A stretch of 64,000 nucleotides of DNA from Phenylobacterium immobile (ATCC 35973) (GCF_001375595.1 NZ_CVJQ01000001.1:744001-808000); one strand, 5' to 3'. Counted from the stretch's first letter, positions 44,024 to 53,947 are shown. The notes: generated by a model from the letters alone, not told the origin. Program-made: numbers and translations.

Positions 44024-45400
44024 ATGACCAGGACTTTCCAAACCGTGGACCCCGCCACCGGCGAACCGGGCCGATCCTACGCCGGTCATGGCCCTGACGA
44101 AGCGCTGAACATCGCCCGCCAAGCTCACGCCGCCTTCGCGAGCTGGCGCCGGACATCCTTCGCTGAGCGCAGCCATCTGATGCGGGCCGCCGCCGCCGTC
44201 CTTCGGCGCCGCAGCGACGATCTCTGCGCCCTGATGACGGCGGAGATGGGCAAGACTCTGACCGAAGGCCGTGCGGAAATTGAGAAGTGCGCCGTCAATT
44301 GCGACTACTACGCCGAACACGCGGAGGCCTTCCTGGCCGACCAGTCCGTCGACATGGGCGGGCCGAAGGCCAAGATCGTCTACCGTCCGCTCGGGACCAT
44401 CCTGGCCGTGATGCCGTGGAATTTCCCCTTCTGGCAGGTCTTCCGCTTCGCCGCGCCGACGCTGATGGCCGGAAACACCGCGGTGTTGAAACATGCTTCC
44501 AACGTGCCGGGCTGCGCGCTCGCCATCGAGGACGTGTTCCGGGAGGCGGGCTTTCCGGCGGACGTCTTCCGCACGGTGCTGATCGCGGGGTCGCAGGTCG
44601 CCCCGCTGATCGACGACGACGCGATCGCCGCTGTCAGCCTGACGGGCAGCGTCGAGGCTGGCCGACAAGTCGCCCAGCGCGCAGGCGCCGCGCTTAAGAA
44701 GTGTGTGCTGGAGCTGGGCGGCGCTGACGCGTACCTGATCCTGGATGACGCCGATATCGAGCAGGCAGCCGAGGTGGCGGCGACCGCGCGGATGGTCAAC
44801 GGCGGCCAAAGCTGCATCGCCGGCAAGCGCTTCATCGTCGGCCCCGGCCTGAAGAGCGCTTTCGAACAGGCGCTGAAGGCGAGGATGGACGCCTTCGTCA
44901 TGGGCGATCCGAAGGATCCAGAGACCAAGCTGGGGCCTTTGGAAAGCATCGGCGCCCGGGATGGCGTGCATGATCAGGTGACCCGGAGTCTCGCGGCCGG
45001 AGCGCGACTGGTGACCGGCGGGGTCGCGCCTGACCGGCCAGGCGCCTGGTATCCTGCGACCGTACTGAGCGACGTCGGCCCCGGCATGGCGGCCTATGAG
45101 GAAGAGGTCTTCGGGCCCGTGGCGGCGATCATCGAAGCCGCCGACGAGGCGGAGGCGATTCGCATCGCCAACGCTTCGTCCTTTGGCCTGGGCTCCGGGG
45201 TCGTCACCCGCGATCCTGTCCGCGGCGAACGGATCGCCAGCGACGAACTGGAGGCCGGCATGAGCTTCGTGAACCAGAACGTTCGCTCAGACTCGCGCCT
45301 GCCCTTTGGCGGCGTGAAGCACTCAGGCTATGGCCGCGAGGTCTCGGTCTTCGGCATCCGGGAGTTCGTGAACATCAAGTCGGTGCTGGTGCACGTCTGA
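44024..45400 (+). CDS. NAD(P)-dependent succinate-semialdehyde/aldehyde dehydrogenase
   Basis: 458 residues, the short Sad/YneI-like form. Oxidises succinate semialdehyde (from GABA or putrescine breakdown) or a similar aldehyde. Catalytic elements: PWNFPFWQ (Asn), LTGSVEAGRQVAQRAG nucleotide loop, LELGGADAY (Glu) and NGGQSCIAGKR (Cys). The ATG at 44024 has an AGGAG site; an in-frame ATG at 43982 is less likely. The aguAB genes elsewhere in the window make putrescine, a precursor of this substrate, though there is no direct link. Confidence 0.88.
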   Translation: MTRTFQTVDPATGEPGRSYAGHGPDEALNIARQAHAAFASWRRTSFAERSHLMRAAAAVLRRRSDDLCALMTAEMGKTLTEGRAEIEKCAVNCDYYAEHAEAFLADQSVDMGGPKAKIVYRPLGTILAVMPWNFPFWQVFRFAAPTLMAGNTAVLKHASNVPGCALAIEDVFREAGFPADVFRTVLIAGSQVAPLIDDDAIAAVSLTGSVEAGRQVAQRAGAALKKCVLELGGADAYLILDDADIEQAAEVAATARMVNGGQSCIAGKRFIVGPGLKSAFEQALKARMDAFVMGDPKDPETKLGPLESIGARDGVHDQVTRSLAAGARLVTGGVAPDRPGAWYPATVLSDVGPGMAAYEEEVFGPVAAIIEAADEAEAIRIANASSFGLGSGVVTRDPVRGERIASDELEAGMSFVNQNVRSDSRLPFGGVKHSGYGREVSVFGIREFVNIKSVLVHV

Positions 45401-45451
45401 TTTCAAGGGTCATCTCCGACGGTCGGGGAAGACGCCCAGAGTTGTGAGCGA

Positions 45452-45676
45452 TCAGGCCGCGCTTGGCGTGATCAGCTTGTGCGCGTGGATGATAAAATAA
45501 CGCATCAATGCGTTGTCGACCGTGGACTGCGCCTTTTCGCGCCAGACCTTTTCGGCTTCGGCATAGCTGCCATAGGCGCCGACCAGATCGATCTTCTTGA
45601 TGTCCTTGAACTGCGCTCCGGCCAGGTCGGCCATTTCGCCGCCGATGACGAGGTGAAGCAGTTGTTGATCGGCCAT
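45452..45676 (-). CDS. DUF4170 family small protein
   Basis: 74 residues: MADQQLLHLVIGGEMADLAGAQFKD then DLVGAYGSYAEAEKVWREKAQSTVDNALMRYFIIHAHKL, which is the DUF4170 pattern common in alphaproteobacteria. No known function. ATG 45676 has GGAG 5 bp upstream. It begins 29 bp after cysQ on the same strand and is probably the last gene of the long minus-strand operon; it converges with the aldehyde dehydrogenase gene. Confidence 0.85.
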   Translation of the reverse strand: MADQQLLHLVIGGEMADLAGAQFKDIKKIDLVGAYGSYAEAEKVWREKAQSTVDNALMRYFIIHAHKLITPSAA

Positions 45677-45705
45677 GTGGGCTCCAGAACGCGTTAGGTG
45701 AAGGG

Positions 45706-46491
45706 CTACAGGGCGATATGCCGGACGCGGGCGCGGATCAAGGGCGCGAGTTCCGGCGTCGCGCACAGCAGGCTGGGCTGGAAGGGCAGGGGGCCATTAT
45801 AGCGAAAGCCACGCCCGAGATGGTCGCCGACCACGCAGCCGGCTTCCGAGGCGATCAGATCGGCGGCGGCGAGATCCCAGTCGTGCTTTGCCGCCAGGGC
45901 CAGGGTGGCGTCCGCAGCGCCGGCCGCCACGAGACAGATGCGCAGGGCTGTCGAGTTGCGCTGCTCGACACGCATCTCTGGCCAGGGCTCGGGCCATGAA
46001 GGGTGACCCAACATCCTTGGATCGGCGACAAAGGCGCAGTCTTCCAACACGCGCACCGTGCTGGGCGTGATCGCCGCACCGTTCAACGTGGCGCCGCCGC
46101 CAGCCGTCGCTGCATAGACCTGCTCCAGCTGCGGCGCGAAGACGACGCCGGCGCTCGGCCGGTGGCCATCGACCACCGCCACCGACACCGCCCACCACGG
46201 CCGGTCGTTGAGGAAGGCGCGTGTCCCATCCACCGGGTCGACGACGAACAGGTGCTGGCGTGACAGCCTATCCGGATCGTCCGCTGTCTCTTCGGAGAGC
46301 CATCCATATTCGGGCCGGGCGGTGCGAAGGCGCTCTGTCAGAAGGGCGTCGGCGGCCAGGTCGGCGTTGGTGACGGGGGTGTTATCGCCGGGCTTGTAGG
46401 CGATCTCGAGCCCCTTGCGGCGCAGGGCCGCGGCCAGTTCGCCGGCTTCCCGGGCGGCGTCGAGGAGAAGATCGAGGTCCGCCTGGCTCAA
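45706..46491 (-). CDS. cysQ: 3'(2'),5'-bisphosphate nucleotidase / inositol monophosphatase family
   Basis: 261 residues from a TTG start (MSQADLDLLLDAAREAGELA); there is no ATG nearby in frame, and the stop of pmbA is 5 bp upstream. Metal-binding motifs of the Li-sensitive phosphatase family: WLSEETADD (Glu), VVDPVDGTRAF (Asp-Pro-x-Asp-Gly-Thr) and HDWDLAAADLIASEAG (WD-x-A-A). CysQ members hydrolyse PAP from sulfate assimilation; an inositol-phosphatase role is an alternative. Confidence 0.87.
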   Translation of the reverse strand: MSQADLDLLLDAAREAGELAAALRRKGLEIAYKPGDNTPVTNADLAADALLTERLRTARPEYGWLSEETADDPDRLSRQHLFVVDPVDGTRAFLNDRPWWAVSVAVVDGHRPSAGVVFAPQLEQVYAATAGGGATLNGAAITPSTVRVLEDCAFVADPRMLGHPSWPEPWPEMRVEQRNSTALRICLVAAGAADATLALAAKHDWDLAAADLIASEAGCVVGDHLGRGFRYNGPLPFQPSLLCATPELAPLIRARVRHIAL

Positions 46492-46496
46492 GATGC

Positions 46497-47828
46497 TCAG
46501 CGGCCGGCTATGGCGAGGGCGTCGACGAGCAGCGAGGGCGAGTTGGACGACCCGCGGATTTCCAGGTCCGCGCCCGGGACCAGCCGGGCGTACATGTCCT
46601 TCAGGTTGCCGGCCACGGTGATCTCGGCCACCGGATAGGCGATCACGCCGCCCTCGAACCAAAAGCCTGAACAGCCCACTGACCAGTCGCCAGTGTTGCC
46701 ATTGAGCGAGGGGCCGAACATCGAGGTGACCAGCAGGCCGGCGCCGGCGTCGCCCATCAACGCCGCCAGGCTGTGATCGCCAGGTGTGAGAGTCAGGTTC
46801 GAGGTCGAGACCCCAGGCGGGCCGGCCAGACCGCGCGAGGCGTGGCCGGTGGTGCCCATGCCGAGCTGCCGCGCGGTGGCGCTGTTGAGCAGCCAGGTGG
46901 TCAGCACGCCGTCGTCGATAATAGCCGTTCGGCGATTGGCGACGCCTTCGTCGTCGAAGGGCGAGGAGCCAAGGCCCCTCAGACGATGCGGGTCGTCGAT
47001 GATCGAGACGCCCTTGGCGAACAGCTGCTCGCCCAGCTTGTCTTTCAGGAACGAGGTGCCGCGGGCGATCGCCGCCCCGTTTATCGCACCGATCAGCGGG
47101 CTGAGCAGCGACGTCGCCAGACGGTTTTCAAAGATGACCGGAGCGGTTGTCGATTCGATCTTGCGGGCGCCGAGCCGGCTGACGGCGCGCCGACCCGCTT
47201 CCAGGCCGATGGATTCAGCCGCCGGCAGATCGACCTGCCAACGTGCGGAGCGGCCGTCGTAGCCGCTTTCCATGCCGTCGGCGTCGCCGGCGATCGCAGA
47301 GGCGCCCAGCGAGAAGCCCGAGGCGCGGTAGAGGCCTGAGAAGCCGTGGCTGGTCACCATGCGCCACTGCGACGACGACCAGGAGGCCGAGCCGCCATCG
47401 GAGTTGGTGACGCCATCGACCGCGCGGGCGGCGGCCTCGGCTTCGCGGGCGCGGGCCTCAAGAATTTCGGCGGAGGGTTCGGCGGGATCGAAGAGGTCGA
47501 GCTCAGGGCCGGGACCTTGAATTAGGCGCTCCGGCTCGGCGAGGCCCGCGAAGGGATCTTCCGGCGCAAGGCGCGCCATGGCGACGCAGCGTTCCACCAG
47601 CTTGGCGCGCGCGTGAGGCGACACGTCCGAACCGGAGACGCTGGCCTGGCGGCGGCCGACGAAGACCCGCAGGCCGAGGTCGCGGGATTCCTCGCGCTCG
47701 ACCTCTTCCAGGTCGCCGAGACGGACCGAGACCGAAAGAGCGCCGCGCTCGGCGCCGACAGCTTCAGCCGCGTCGGCGCCGGCCCTCAGCGCGGCGGCGA
47801 CGACATCTTGCAGGAGGTTTTCATCCAT
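46497..47828 (-). CDS. pmbA: TldD/PmbA family protein
   Basis: 443 residues of the PmbA type: no HExxxH metal site (that is carried by the TldD partner, not seen in this window). Blocks seen: GVTNSDGGSASWSSSQWRMVTSHGFSG, ESTTAPVIFENRLATSLLSPLIGAINGAAI, GLGSSPFDDEGVANRRTAIIDDGVLTTWLLNS and SMFGPSLNGNTGDWSVGCSGFWFEGG. TldD-PmbA heterodimers unfold and cleave small modified peptides such as microcin precursors. The ATG at 47828 has no purine-rich site but gives the usual N-terminus. Confidence 0.92.
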   Translation of the reverse strand: MDENLLQDVVAAALRAGADAAEAVGAERGALSVSVRLGDLEEVEREESRDLGLRVFVGRRQASVSGSDVSPHARAKLVERCVAMARLAPEDPFAGLAEPERLIQGPGPELDLFDPAEPSAEILEARAREAEAAARAVDGVTNSDGGSASWSSSQWRMVTSHGFSGLYRASGFSLGASAIAGDADGMESGYDGRSARWQVDLPAAESIGLEAGRRAVSRLGARKIESTTAPVIFENRLATSLLSPLIGAINGAAIARGTSFLKDKLGEQLFAKGVSIIDDPHRLRGLGSSPFDDEGVANRRTAIIDDGVLTTWLLNSATARQLGMGTTGHASRGLAGPPGVSTSNLTLTPGDHSLAALMGDAGAGLLVTSMFGPSLNGNTGDWSVGCSGFWFEGGVIAYPVAEITVAGNLKDMYARLVPGADLEIRGSSNSPSLLVDALAIAGR

Positions 47829-47885
47829 AGGAGGCCATATGGCCGAGGCCCATGAGCGGCACAAGCTGCGCGCGCGGCTTGCGCC

Positions 47886-48287
47886 TCACGGAATTGCGAA
47901 GAAGAGCAGGCTGACCGCGGCGCCGAGGTAAGACAGCCAGGTCATCAACATGCCCACGGAACGCAGAGCCGATGCGCCGCCGTTCCGCAGCAGGCCCACC
48001 GCATGGGCGACCCGACCCGCGAAGAGGCTAAATCCGGCCAGGTGGACGAGCGCAGCCGGAGCGCCCGCGATGACCAGGACCAGCATCGCCACGACACCGG
48101 CCGGGACATATTCGGCGGCGTTGCCGAAGGCGCGTATGGCCTGGGTCATCTCCGACGGTCCCTGCTCTCCCAGAGCAATCTGGAACCGGCGGCGCTGCCG
48201 GACGGCCTGCACGGACAAGACCAGCAACAGCAGGAGGTGCAGCCCCGACCAGAAGGCTGCGGCGCGCGCGGCGGTGGTGATGTCCAT
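47886..48287 (-). CDS. MAPEG family membrane protein
   Basis: 133 residues, four membrane helices, with the MAPEG pattern: AFWSGLHLLLLLVLSVQAVRQRRRFQIALG, then AIRAFGNAAEYVPAGVVAMLVL (the RAxxNxxE signature as R-A-F-G-N-A-A-E) and LSYLGAAVSLLFFAI. Members include glutathione transferases and peroxidases; the substrate is unknown. The ATG has a GGGGGAG ribosome site. Within the minus-strand operon, 59 bp after ubiD and 57 bp before pmbA. Confidence 0.85.
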   Translation of the reverse strand: MDITTAARAAAFWSGLHLLLLLVLSVQAVRQRRRFQIALGEQGPSEMTQAIRAFGNAAEYVPAGVVAMLVLVIAGAPAALVHLAGFSLFAGRVAHAVGLLRNGGASALRSVGMLMTWLSYLGAAVSLLFFAIP

Positions 48288-48346
48288 TTGGGCTCCCCCG
48301 CCGGACCTGACGTGCCAAAGCCTGACAGTAAGCTTGAACTGGCGTC

Positions 48347-49873
48347 CTAGTCGACCGGTCCCCCGGCTCCAGGCAGGCCCAGCCGCCCCCACATCTGCGT
48401 GACCGCATCGACCGTGGCCTGATCCATGCCGAGCTTTTCGCCCCATTCGCGCTTGGTCTCGGGGGGCCATTTGTTGGTGGCGTCCAGGCCGATTTTCGAC
48501 CCCAGGCCGCTCTCCGGCGAGGCGAAGTCGAGGTAGTCGATGGGGGTGCCTTCGACCAGGGTGATGTCGCGGGCGGGATCCATCCGCGTGGACATGGCCC
48601 ACATGACGTCTTTCCAGTCCCGGGCATTGATGTCGTCGTCCACGACGATCACCCACTTGGTGTACATGAACTGGCGAAGGTAGCTCCAGACGCCCATCAT
48701 CACGCGCTTGGCGTGGCCGGGGTAGGCCTTCTTCATCGACACCACCGCGATCCGGTAGGAGCAGCCCTCCGGCGGGAGCCAGAAGTCGATGATTTCCGGG
48801 AACTGCTGACGCAGCAGGGGGATGAACACCTCGTTAAGGGCTTCACCCAGCACTGAGGGCTCATCCGGCGGCCGCCCGGTGAAGGTGGTCAGGTAGATTG
48901 GATTGCGCCGCATGGTGATGGCGCTCACCTGGAACACCGGGAACCGCTCGACGGAATTGTAGTAGCCCGTGTGGTCGCCGTAGGGCCCCTCATCGGCGTA
49001 CTCGTCCAGCAGGACATGACCTTCGATGACGATTTCGGCGTTGGCGGGCACAAGAAGCGGCACCGTCTTGGCCTGTACGAGTTCGATCTTTGCGCCGCGC
49101 ATCAGGCCGGCGAACTGGTATTCAGACAAGGTCTCCGGCACGGGCGTCACAGCGGCCAGGATGGTGCCCGGGTCCGCGCCGATCACGGCGCAGGCAGGCA
49201 AGGGCTCACGCTTGCCCTGCGCCTTCCAGCGACGGTGGTGCTGTGCGCCGCCGCGGTGGGCGAGCCAGCGCATGACGGTGCGGTCGCGGCCAAGGACCTG
49301 CATGCGGTAGATGCCGAGGTTGTAGTCGTCCTCCGAGGTCGCGCCCGGCCCCTTCGTCACCACCAGCGGCCAAGTGATTAGCGGCGCGGGCTCGCCGGGC
49401 CAGCACGTCTGGATCGGCAGCTTGGACAGATCAATCTGGTCGTCAGTCCAGACGATCTCTTGCACAGGGGCGGCGCCGACGATCTGCGGACGCATGGCCA
49501 TCACTGTCTTCGCCAGCGGCAACATGCCCAGCGCGTCCTTGAGGCCACGCGGCGGTTGGGGCGCGCGCAGGAAGGCCAGGAGTTCGCCCACTTCGCGCAG
49601 ATCTTCAGGCGTCGAGCGCTCGCGACCCTCCAGAGTGACGCCCATGGCCACGCGCTTCACCGTCCCAAACAGATTGGCCAGGCAGGGCATGGAGGAGCGC
49701 TCGCCGTCGGCGCGGATCACATGTTCGAAGAGAACGGCAGGGCCGCCGTTGGCCAGGAGACGGCGGCAGATCTCCGTCATCTCCAGCACCGAAGAGACGG
49801 GCTCGCTGACGCGGACCAGCTCGCCGGCGGCTTCCAGCCGATCCATGAACTCGCGCATCGACCGATAGGCCAT
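48347..49873 (-). CDS. ubiD: UbiD family decarboxylase
   Basis: 508 residues. Prenyl-FMN-dependent decarboxylase; UbiD removes the carboxyl of polyprenyl-4-hydroxybenzoate in ubiquinone synthesis. Family blocks: [17 protein letters not shown] at the N-terminus, [55 protein letters not shown] with the catalytic acidic residues, and a C-terminal [22 protein letters not shown]. Length and blocks are those of genuine UbiD rather than aromatic-specialist relatives. No ubiX prenyltransferase is adjacent; ubiA is about 11 kb away. Confidence 0.93.
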   Translation of the reverse strand: MAYRSMREFMDRLEAAGELVRVSEPVSSVLEMTEICRRLLANGGPAVLFEHVIRADGERSSMPCLANLFGTVKRVAMGVTLEGRERSTPEDLREVGELLAFLRAPQPPRGLKDALGMLPLAKTVMAMRPQIVGAAPVQEIVWTDDQIDLSKLPIQTCWPGEPAPLITWPLVVTKGPGATSEDDYNLGIYRMQVLGRDRTVMRWLAHRGGAQHHRRWKAQGKREPLPACAVIGADPGTILAAVTPVPETLSEYQFAGLMRGAKIELVQAKTVPLLVPANAEIVIEGHVLLDEYADEGPYGDHTGYYNSVERFPVFQVSAITMRRNPIYLTTFTGRPPDEPSVLGEALNEVFIPLLRQQFPEIIDFWLPPEGCSYRIAVVSMKKAYPGHAKRVMMGVWSYLRQFMYTKWVIVVDDDINARDWKDVMWAMSTRMDPARDITLVEGTPIDYLDFASPESGLGSKIGLDATNKWPPETKREWGEKLGMDQATVDAVTQMWGRLGLPGAGGPVD

Positions 49874-49899
49874 GGTCCCTCCGGAAACTCGCGCGGAAG

Positions 49900-50277
49900 C
49901 TAGAGGGGTTCCCCTCCGCCGTCATCCCCAGGCGTGTCGCGCGCGGCGTCCCAAGCCTTCACCGCCTTCTTCGGCGCGAGTTGGCGCCAGCGACGTTCCA
50001 GAAACGCCCGCAGCGATCCTGGGTCGAGGCTCTCCATTCGCGCCAGGACGATCGGGAAGTTCCGGTAGTGGTCGGTGAGGTGGAAGGTTTGAGGCTCGGC
50101 CTCAATCAGCATCTCGCGTTCGTCTCGGCCGACGGCCTGCAGCACGAGGCTGGCGTCCTCGTCCCGGAGGCGCGTGAAGAATTTGCCGAAGGCCTTGAAG
50201 GAGGGCGTGTTCCAACTCAGCCCCGGTTCGACGCCCGGGAAGGAGAGGATGATCGCTTCCGCCTCAGCGGGCGTCAT
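49900..50277 (-). CDS. MmcQ/YjbR family protein
   Basis: 125 residues from the ATG at 50277, which overlaps the end of the upstream HTH gene by 14 bp; an ATG at 50310 is possible but less likely. Pattern of the YjbR fold: [73 protein letters not shown], then a C-terminal [17 protein letters not shown]-binding role has been suggested for the fold, but the function is unknown. Confidence 0.85.
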   Translation of the reverse strand: MTPAEAEAIILSFPGVEPGLSWNTPSFKAFGKFFTRLRDEDASLVLQAVGRDEREMLIEAEPQTFHLTDHYRNFPIVLARMESLDPGSLRAFLERRWRQLAPKKAVKAWDAARDTPGDDGGGEPL

Positions 50278-50527
50278 CGCCCCGTCCGGCGTCTTCGGCC
50301 GTAACCTCATCGTCGCGCTGGAAGCCGACGGGAGCGTAGCCGTGGAGAAAGGACTCCACGGCTACGGTCACGGGCCCCGAGATGTCGCGCCGGCCGGATT
50401 CCATTTCCAGCACCCGCTTCACGCCCTGGCCGTCGCCGCCGGCGAGCCTGAGCGCCCTGGCGAGTTCACTTGGCGTCCAGCCGAGCGCCTCGCGGGCTTG
50501 CTTGAGGTGTGGTCCGTTTCTGATCAT
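50264..50527 (-). CDS. small XRE-family helix-turn-helix protein
   Basis: 87 residues; residues 5-55 make a cro/CI-like helix-turn-helix (GPHLKQAREALGWTPSELARALRLAGGDGQGVKRVLEMESGRRDISGPV) with the usual glutamate-rich recognition turn. The tail is acidic. It is the first gene of the run xre-yjbR-ubiD-MAPEG-pmbA-cysQ-DUF4170, and could regulate it; no operator was identified. Its stop overlaps the yjbR start, indicating coupling. Confidence 0.75.
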   Translation of the reverse strand: MIRNGPHLKQAREALGWTPSELARALRLAGGDGQGVKRVLEMESGRRDISGPVTVAVESFLHGYAPVGFQRDDEVTAEDAGRGDDAR

Positions 50528-50562
50528 GCCGATGCGCCCTGAAAGAGCCGAGTAACGCCCGC

Positions 50563-51072
50563 CTATTTTGCCGGGCGCGCCGCCTGTACCTCGATTTCGG
50601 CCATCATTCCAGGTGCGCCGAGGCCAGCGATCTGGGTGGTGATGCGCGCCGGCTTCTTCGGCTGCGTCGGCGTGGCGAATTTCTCGAGGTAGGCCTTCAT
50701 CATGCCTTCACGGTCCATGACCCCGCCCTTGGCCGGGTCGCCGACGAGGACGATGCGCATCATGACCACGTCGCCCAAGGTGAAGCCTTCGGCGACGAGC
50801 GTCGCCTCGATCTTCTTCAGGATGGAGCGGACCTGCGTTTCGGTGTCGCCGAACTGCGGGGCGGTCCCGGCCGGCAGTTTGCCGTCGGCGCCCAGGTTGA
50901 TCACGTCCGGCGTCAGGCCGCTGACGTAGAGCATGTCCGAGCCGGCCGGCACGAAGACCGCCTGCGCGATCGGCGAGGGCGCGGCGCCGATGATGCGGTT
51001 CTGCGCCGCCGCCCCGGAGGCGGTTCCGGCGGCGAGAGCGAGGGCTAGAGCGGGAACGATCGACTTGAACAT
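50563..51072 (-). CDS. exported RidA/YjgF-family protein
   Basis: 169 residues with a signal peptide (FKSIVPALALALAAGTASGAAAQ) followed by a RidA fold: PIAQAVFVPAGSDMLYVSGLTPDV, VRSILKKIEATLVAEGFTLGDVVMMRIVLVGDP and ARITTQIAGLGAPGMMAEIEVQAA. The conserved arginine of imine deaminases (R-x-T-x-x-V) appears here only as ARITTQIA, so catalysis is uncertain. Exported RidA-like proteins are common next to TonB receptors in Caulobacterales; one lies divergently 315 bp away. Confidence 0.85.
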   Translation of the reverse strand: MFKSIVPALALALAAGTASGAAAQNRIIGAAPSPIAQAVFVPAGSDMLYVSGLTPDVINLGADGKLPAGTAPQFGDTETQVRSILKKIEATLVAEGFTLGDVVMMRIVLVGDPAKGGVMDREGMMKAYLEKFATPTQPKKPARITTQIAGLGAPGMMAEIEVQAARPAK

Positions 51073-51387
51073 TCGGTGGTCTCCAAGGCCGGGCCAGCGT
51101 CCGCCGGCGGTCTGAACAGGCTTTCACGCTTGCGGGTGGCGCCGGTGGGCGCAACCAAATTCGGCCCAGGCGCCCAAAGAACGGCGTCCGCCGCCAAGTA
51201 AACCGGCGCCTCACAACGTTTCATTGCCCCGTCGTTACAGCGCATTGCGTCGCGCGAACGGTGAGCCGAGCGTCACTTCCAACATCCGGCGCGCTGTTGA
51301 GTGGCGCACGGACAAAAAATCAAAAGGGCTGGGGCGCTTCCACGAAGGACGAAACGACATGAGTTAGAAAACAAAGGGGATACTGAG
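51073..51387 (+). promoter_or_regulatory. 315-bp intergenic region before the third TonB receptor
   Basis: No gene seen. The last 30 bp hold a two-codon open frame ATG-AGT-TAG (51359-51367) with its own AAGGA 9 bp upstream, then AAAGGGG as the ribosome site of the receptor ATG at 51388. The region must contain divergent promoters for the RidA-like gene and the receptor, but no clear -35/-10 pair stands out. Confidence 0.3.
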
Positions 51388-53886
51388 ATGGGGCACACCA
51401 CCAAAAAGGCGATGCTGATCGCCGGAATTTCCGCCGTCGCGCTATCGGTCGGCGCGACGCAGGTCGTTGCGCAGGAAATCGACGCCGTCATCGTGACCGG
51501 CACGCGCACCACCGGCCTTCGCGCCGTCGACAGCCCGGCGCCGATCCAGGTGCTGGACGCCGGCTCGCTGACACGCAGCGGCCAGGGCGACCTGATCCAG
51601 GCGATGGCGCAGAACGTGCCATCCTTCAACGCCCAGGCCTTCGGCGGCGACGCCGCCAACCTGACGCTCTCGGCCAAGCTGCGCGGCCTGTCGCCGAACC
51701 ACGCCCTGGTCCTCATCAACGGCAAGCGCCGTCACGGCACGGCGAACCTCGCGGTTCTGGCCGGCGCCTTCCAGGGCGGCGCCTCCGCCGACCTGAACTT
51801 CGTGCCCCTAGCCTCGGTGGACCACATCGAAGTGCTGCAGGACGGCGCGGCGGCCCAGTACGGCACTGACGCCATCGCCGGCGTCATCAACATCATCCTG
51901 AAGGACAAGTCTCAGGGCGGCGCCATCACGCTGACCGGCGGCAAGTATTTCGACGGCGGCGGCAAGACCGGCAACCTGACGGCCAACGTCGGCTTCGAGC
52001 CGATGGAAAACGCCTACATGAACATGACGTTCGAATCCCGCTGGCACGGTGAAAGCTTCCGTGGCGACGTTGACCCCCGGACGATCAGCACGCCTTACAA
52101 CACAGCCTCGTCGAGCCGGCTGGGCGCCTATCCGAACCTGGTCAACGCGCCGGACTATCCCTTCATGAACCGCATCTCCGGCGATGCGGAATACCGCCTG
52201 AATGTCGGGGCGATCAATGCGGGCTATAACGTCAGCGACACCACCGAACTCTACACCTTCGGCACCTTCGGCACGAAATACGCCGCGGCCTATGAAAACT
52301 ATCGCGTGCCGAACCTGGTGGTCGGCAAGGACGGCACCGTACCCTTTCCGTTCGGTTTCAGCCCCAAGGAACAGATCGACGAGACGGACTACGCCGTTAC
52401 TGGCGGGATCAAGACCGTGGTCGGCGGCTGGAACGTCAACGCCGCGACGACCTACGGCAAGGACGACATCTCGATCAACACGATCAACACGATCAACCGC
52501 TCACTTTACATCGACACCTCGACGGCGACGACCAAGGGCTTCTCGCCGCTGGACTTCCACGCCGGCGACTTCACCACCACCCAGTGGACCTCCAACCTCG
52601 ACATCACCCATGAATATGACATGGGCTGGTCCGATCCTCTGACCCTTGCCCTTGGTGCGGAATATCGTGAAGAGTCCTACGCGATCGGCGCCGGCGACGC
52701 CGGGTCGCGTTACAAGGAGGGCTCACAGTCCTATCCCGGCTTCCAGCTGACCGACGCGGGCAACCACAAGCGTGAGAGCTACGCCTTCTACGGCGACGTG
52801 GCCCTGTCGCCGGTCGAGGCCCTGAAGCTCGACTTCGCCGCCCGGTTCGAACACTTCTCGGACTTCGGTTCGACCCAGGTGTTCAAGGGCACGGCGCGCT
52901 ACGACTTCAACGACGCCTTCGCGCTTCGCGGCACGGCCTCCACCGGCTTCCGCGCCCCGACGCTCGCCGAGTCCTTCTACTCGGCCACCAACGTGTCGCC
53001 GACCTCGGCCTTCGTGCAGCTGCCGCCGAACTCGGCCGCCGCGCGGCTCGTCGGCGTCGACGGCCTGGATCCGGAAAAGTCGCGCAACTTCAGCGTCGGC
53101 TTCGTCGCCCACCCGATACCCGGCCTGACCGCCACGGTCGACGCCTACCAGATCAGCATCCGCGACCGCATTGTCGGCTCCGGCTCGCTGTTCGGCTCCG
53201 GCGGCGCCCAGAACTACCCGGCGGTCACCGCCGCGATCCTGGCCAACGGCAACGTGCTTGACCCGACCGTCACCCAGACGGGCATCAATATCTTCACCAA
53301 TGGCCTGAACACCCGCACGCGCGGCGTGGAAATGGTCGTGACCTATTCGACGCCCGGCCTGATGGACATGGGCGCCGTCAACTGGTCGGTCACCGCCAAC
53401 TACGGCAAGACCAAGGTGACGAAGATCGCCGCCGCGCCGGCGCAACTGGCCGGCGCCTCGCTGTTCGACCTGACGACCATCTCGAACCTCGAGACCGCGT
53501 CGCCGGAATACCGCGTGGTTCTGGGCGCGCTGTGGACCTACGGTGATCTGACGGTCAATGTGAAGGAAAGCTTCTTCGGTCCGTCGGAGCAGTACAACAG
53601 CCGCACCGGCTGCCCGATCGTCAACCCGTCGGCCGGTTGCCGCATCAACAAGATCGGCGCCGCAGCCATTACCGATCTCGAGGTCTCCTACCAGGTCATG
53701 CCGTCGGTCAAGATTACAGCCGGCGCCAACAACCTGTTCAATGTCTATCCAGACGAGATCAATGCGTTCCTGCGCGACGAGTACCTGCGGAACAACTCGA
53801 ACGGCTACGTCACCAAGTATCCCGCCTTCTCGCCCTTCGGCATCAACGGGGGCTACTACTACGGCCGCGTCACCTACACCTTCTAA
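51388..53886 (+). CDS. TonB-dependent outer-membrane receptor
   Basis: 832 residues. Signal peptide (KAMLIAGISAVALSVGATQVVAQ), TonB-box-like DAVIVTGTR, plug with LIQAMAQNVPSFNAQAFGGDAANLTLSAKLRGLSPNHALVLINGKRRHG and DGAAAQYGTDAIAGVINIILK, barrel ending YYYGRVTYTF. This plug type is abundant in Caulobacterales and Sphingomonadales, in receptors for varied organic substrates; the ligand is unknown. A cysteine pair (RTGCPIVNPSAGCRI) lies in a late extracellular loop. A strong terminator follows. Confidence 0.93.
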   Translation: MGHTTKKAMLIAGISAVALSVGATQVVAQEIDAVIVTGTRTTGLRAVDSPAPIQVLDAGSLTRSGQGDLIQAMAQNVPSFNAQAFGGDAANLTLSAKLRGLSPNHALVLINGKRRHGTANLAVLAGAFQGGASADLNFVPLASVDHIEVLQDGAAAQYGTDAIAGVINIILKDKSQGGAITLTGGKYFDGGGKTGNLTANVGFEPMENAYMNMTFESRWHGESFRGDVDPRTISTPYNTASSSRLGAYPNLVNAPDYPFMNRISGDAEYRLNVGAINAGYNVSDTTELYTFGTFGTKYAAAYENYRVPNLVVGKDGTVPFPFGFSPKEQIDETDYAVTGGIKTVVGGWNVNAATTYGKDDISINTINTINRSLYIDTSTATTKGFSPLDFHAGDFTTTQWTSNLDITHEYDMGWSDPLTLALGAEYREESYAIGAGDAGSRYKEGSQSYPGFQLTDAGNHKRESYAFYGDVALSPVEALKLDFAARFEHFSDFGSTQVFKGTARYDFNDAFALRGTASTGFRAPTLAESFYSATNVSPTSAFVQLPPNSAAARLVGVDGLDPEKSRNFSVGFVAHPIPGLTATVDAYQISIRDRIVGSGSLFGSGGAQNYPAVTAAILANGNVLDPTVTQTGINIFTNGLNTRTRGVEMVVTYSTPGLMDMGAVNWSVTANYGKTKVTKIAAAPAQLAGASLFDLTTISNLETASPEYRVVLGALWTYGDLTVNVKESFFGPSEQYNSRTGCPIVNPSAGCRINKIGAAAITDLEVSYQVMPSVKITAGANNLFNVYPDEINAFLRDEYLRNNSNGYVTKYPAFSPFGINGGYYYGRVTYTF

Positions 53887-53908
53887 GGTTTAGGCTGATC
53901 GTCGAACG

Positions 53909-53939
53909 GGGGCGGCGTCGCGAGACGCCGCCCCTTTTT
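53909..53939 (+). terminator. intrinsic terminator of the third TonB receptor
   Basis: A perfect 11-bp stem (53909-53919 with 53924-53934), GCGA tetraloop and five T residues, 22 bp after the stop codon. It is the most canonical terminator in the window. Confidence 0.9.
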
Positions 53940-53947
53940 CTTGGAAT

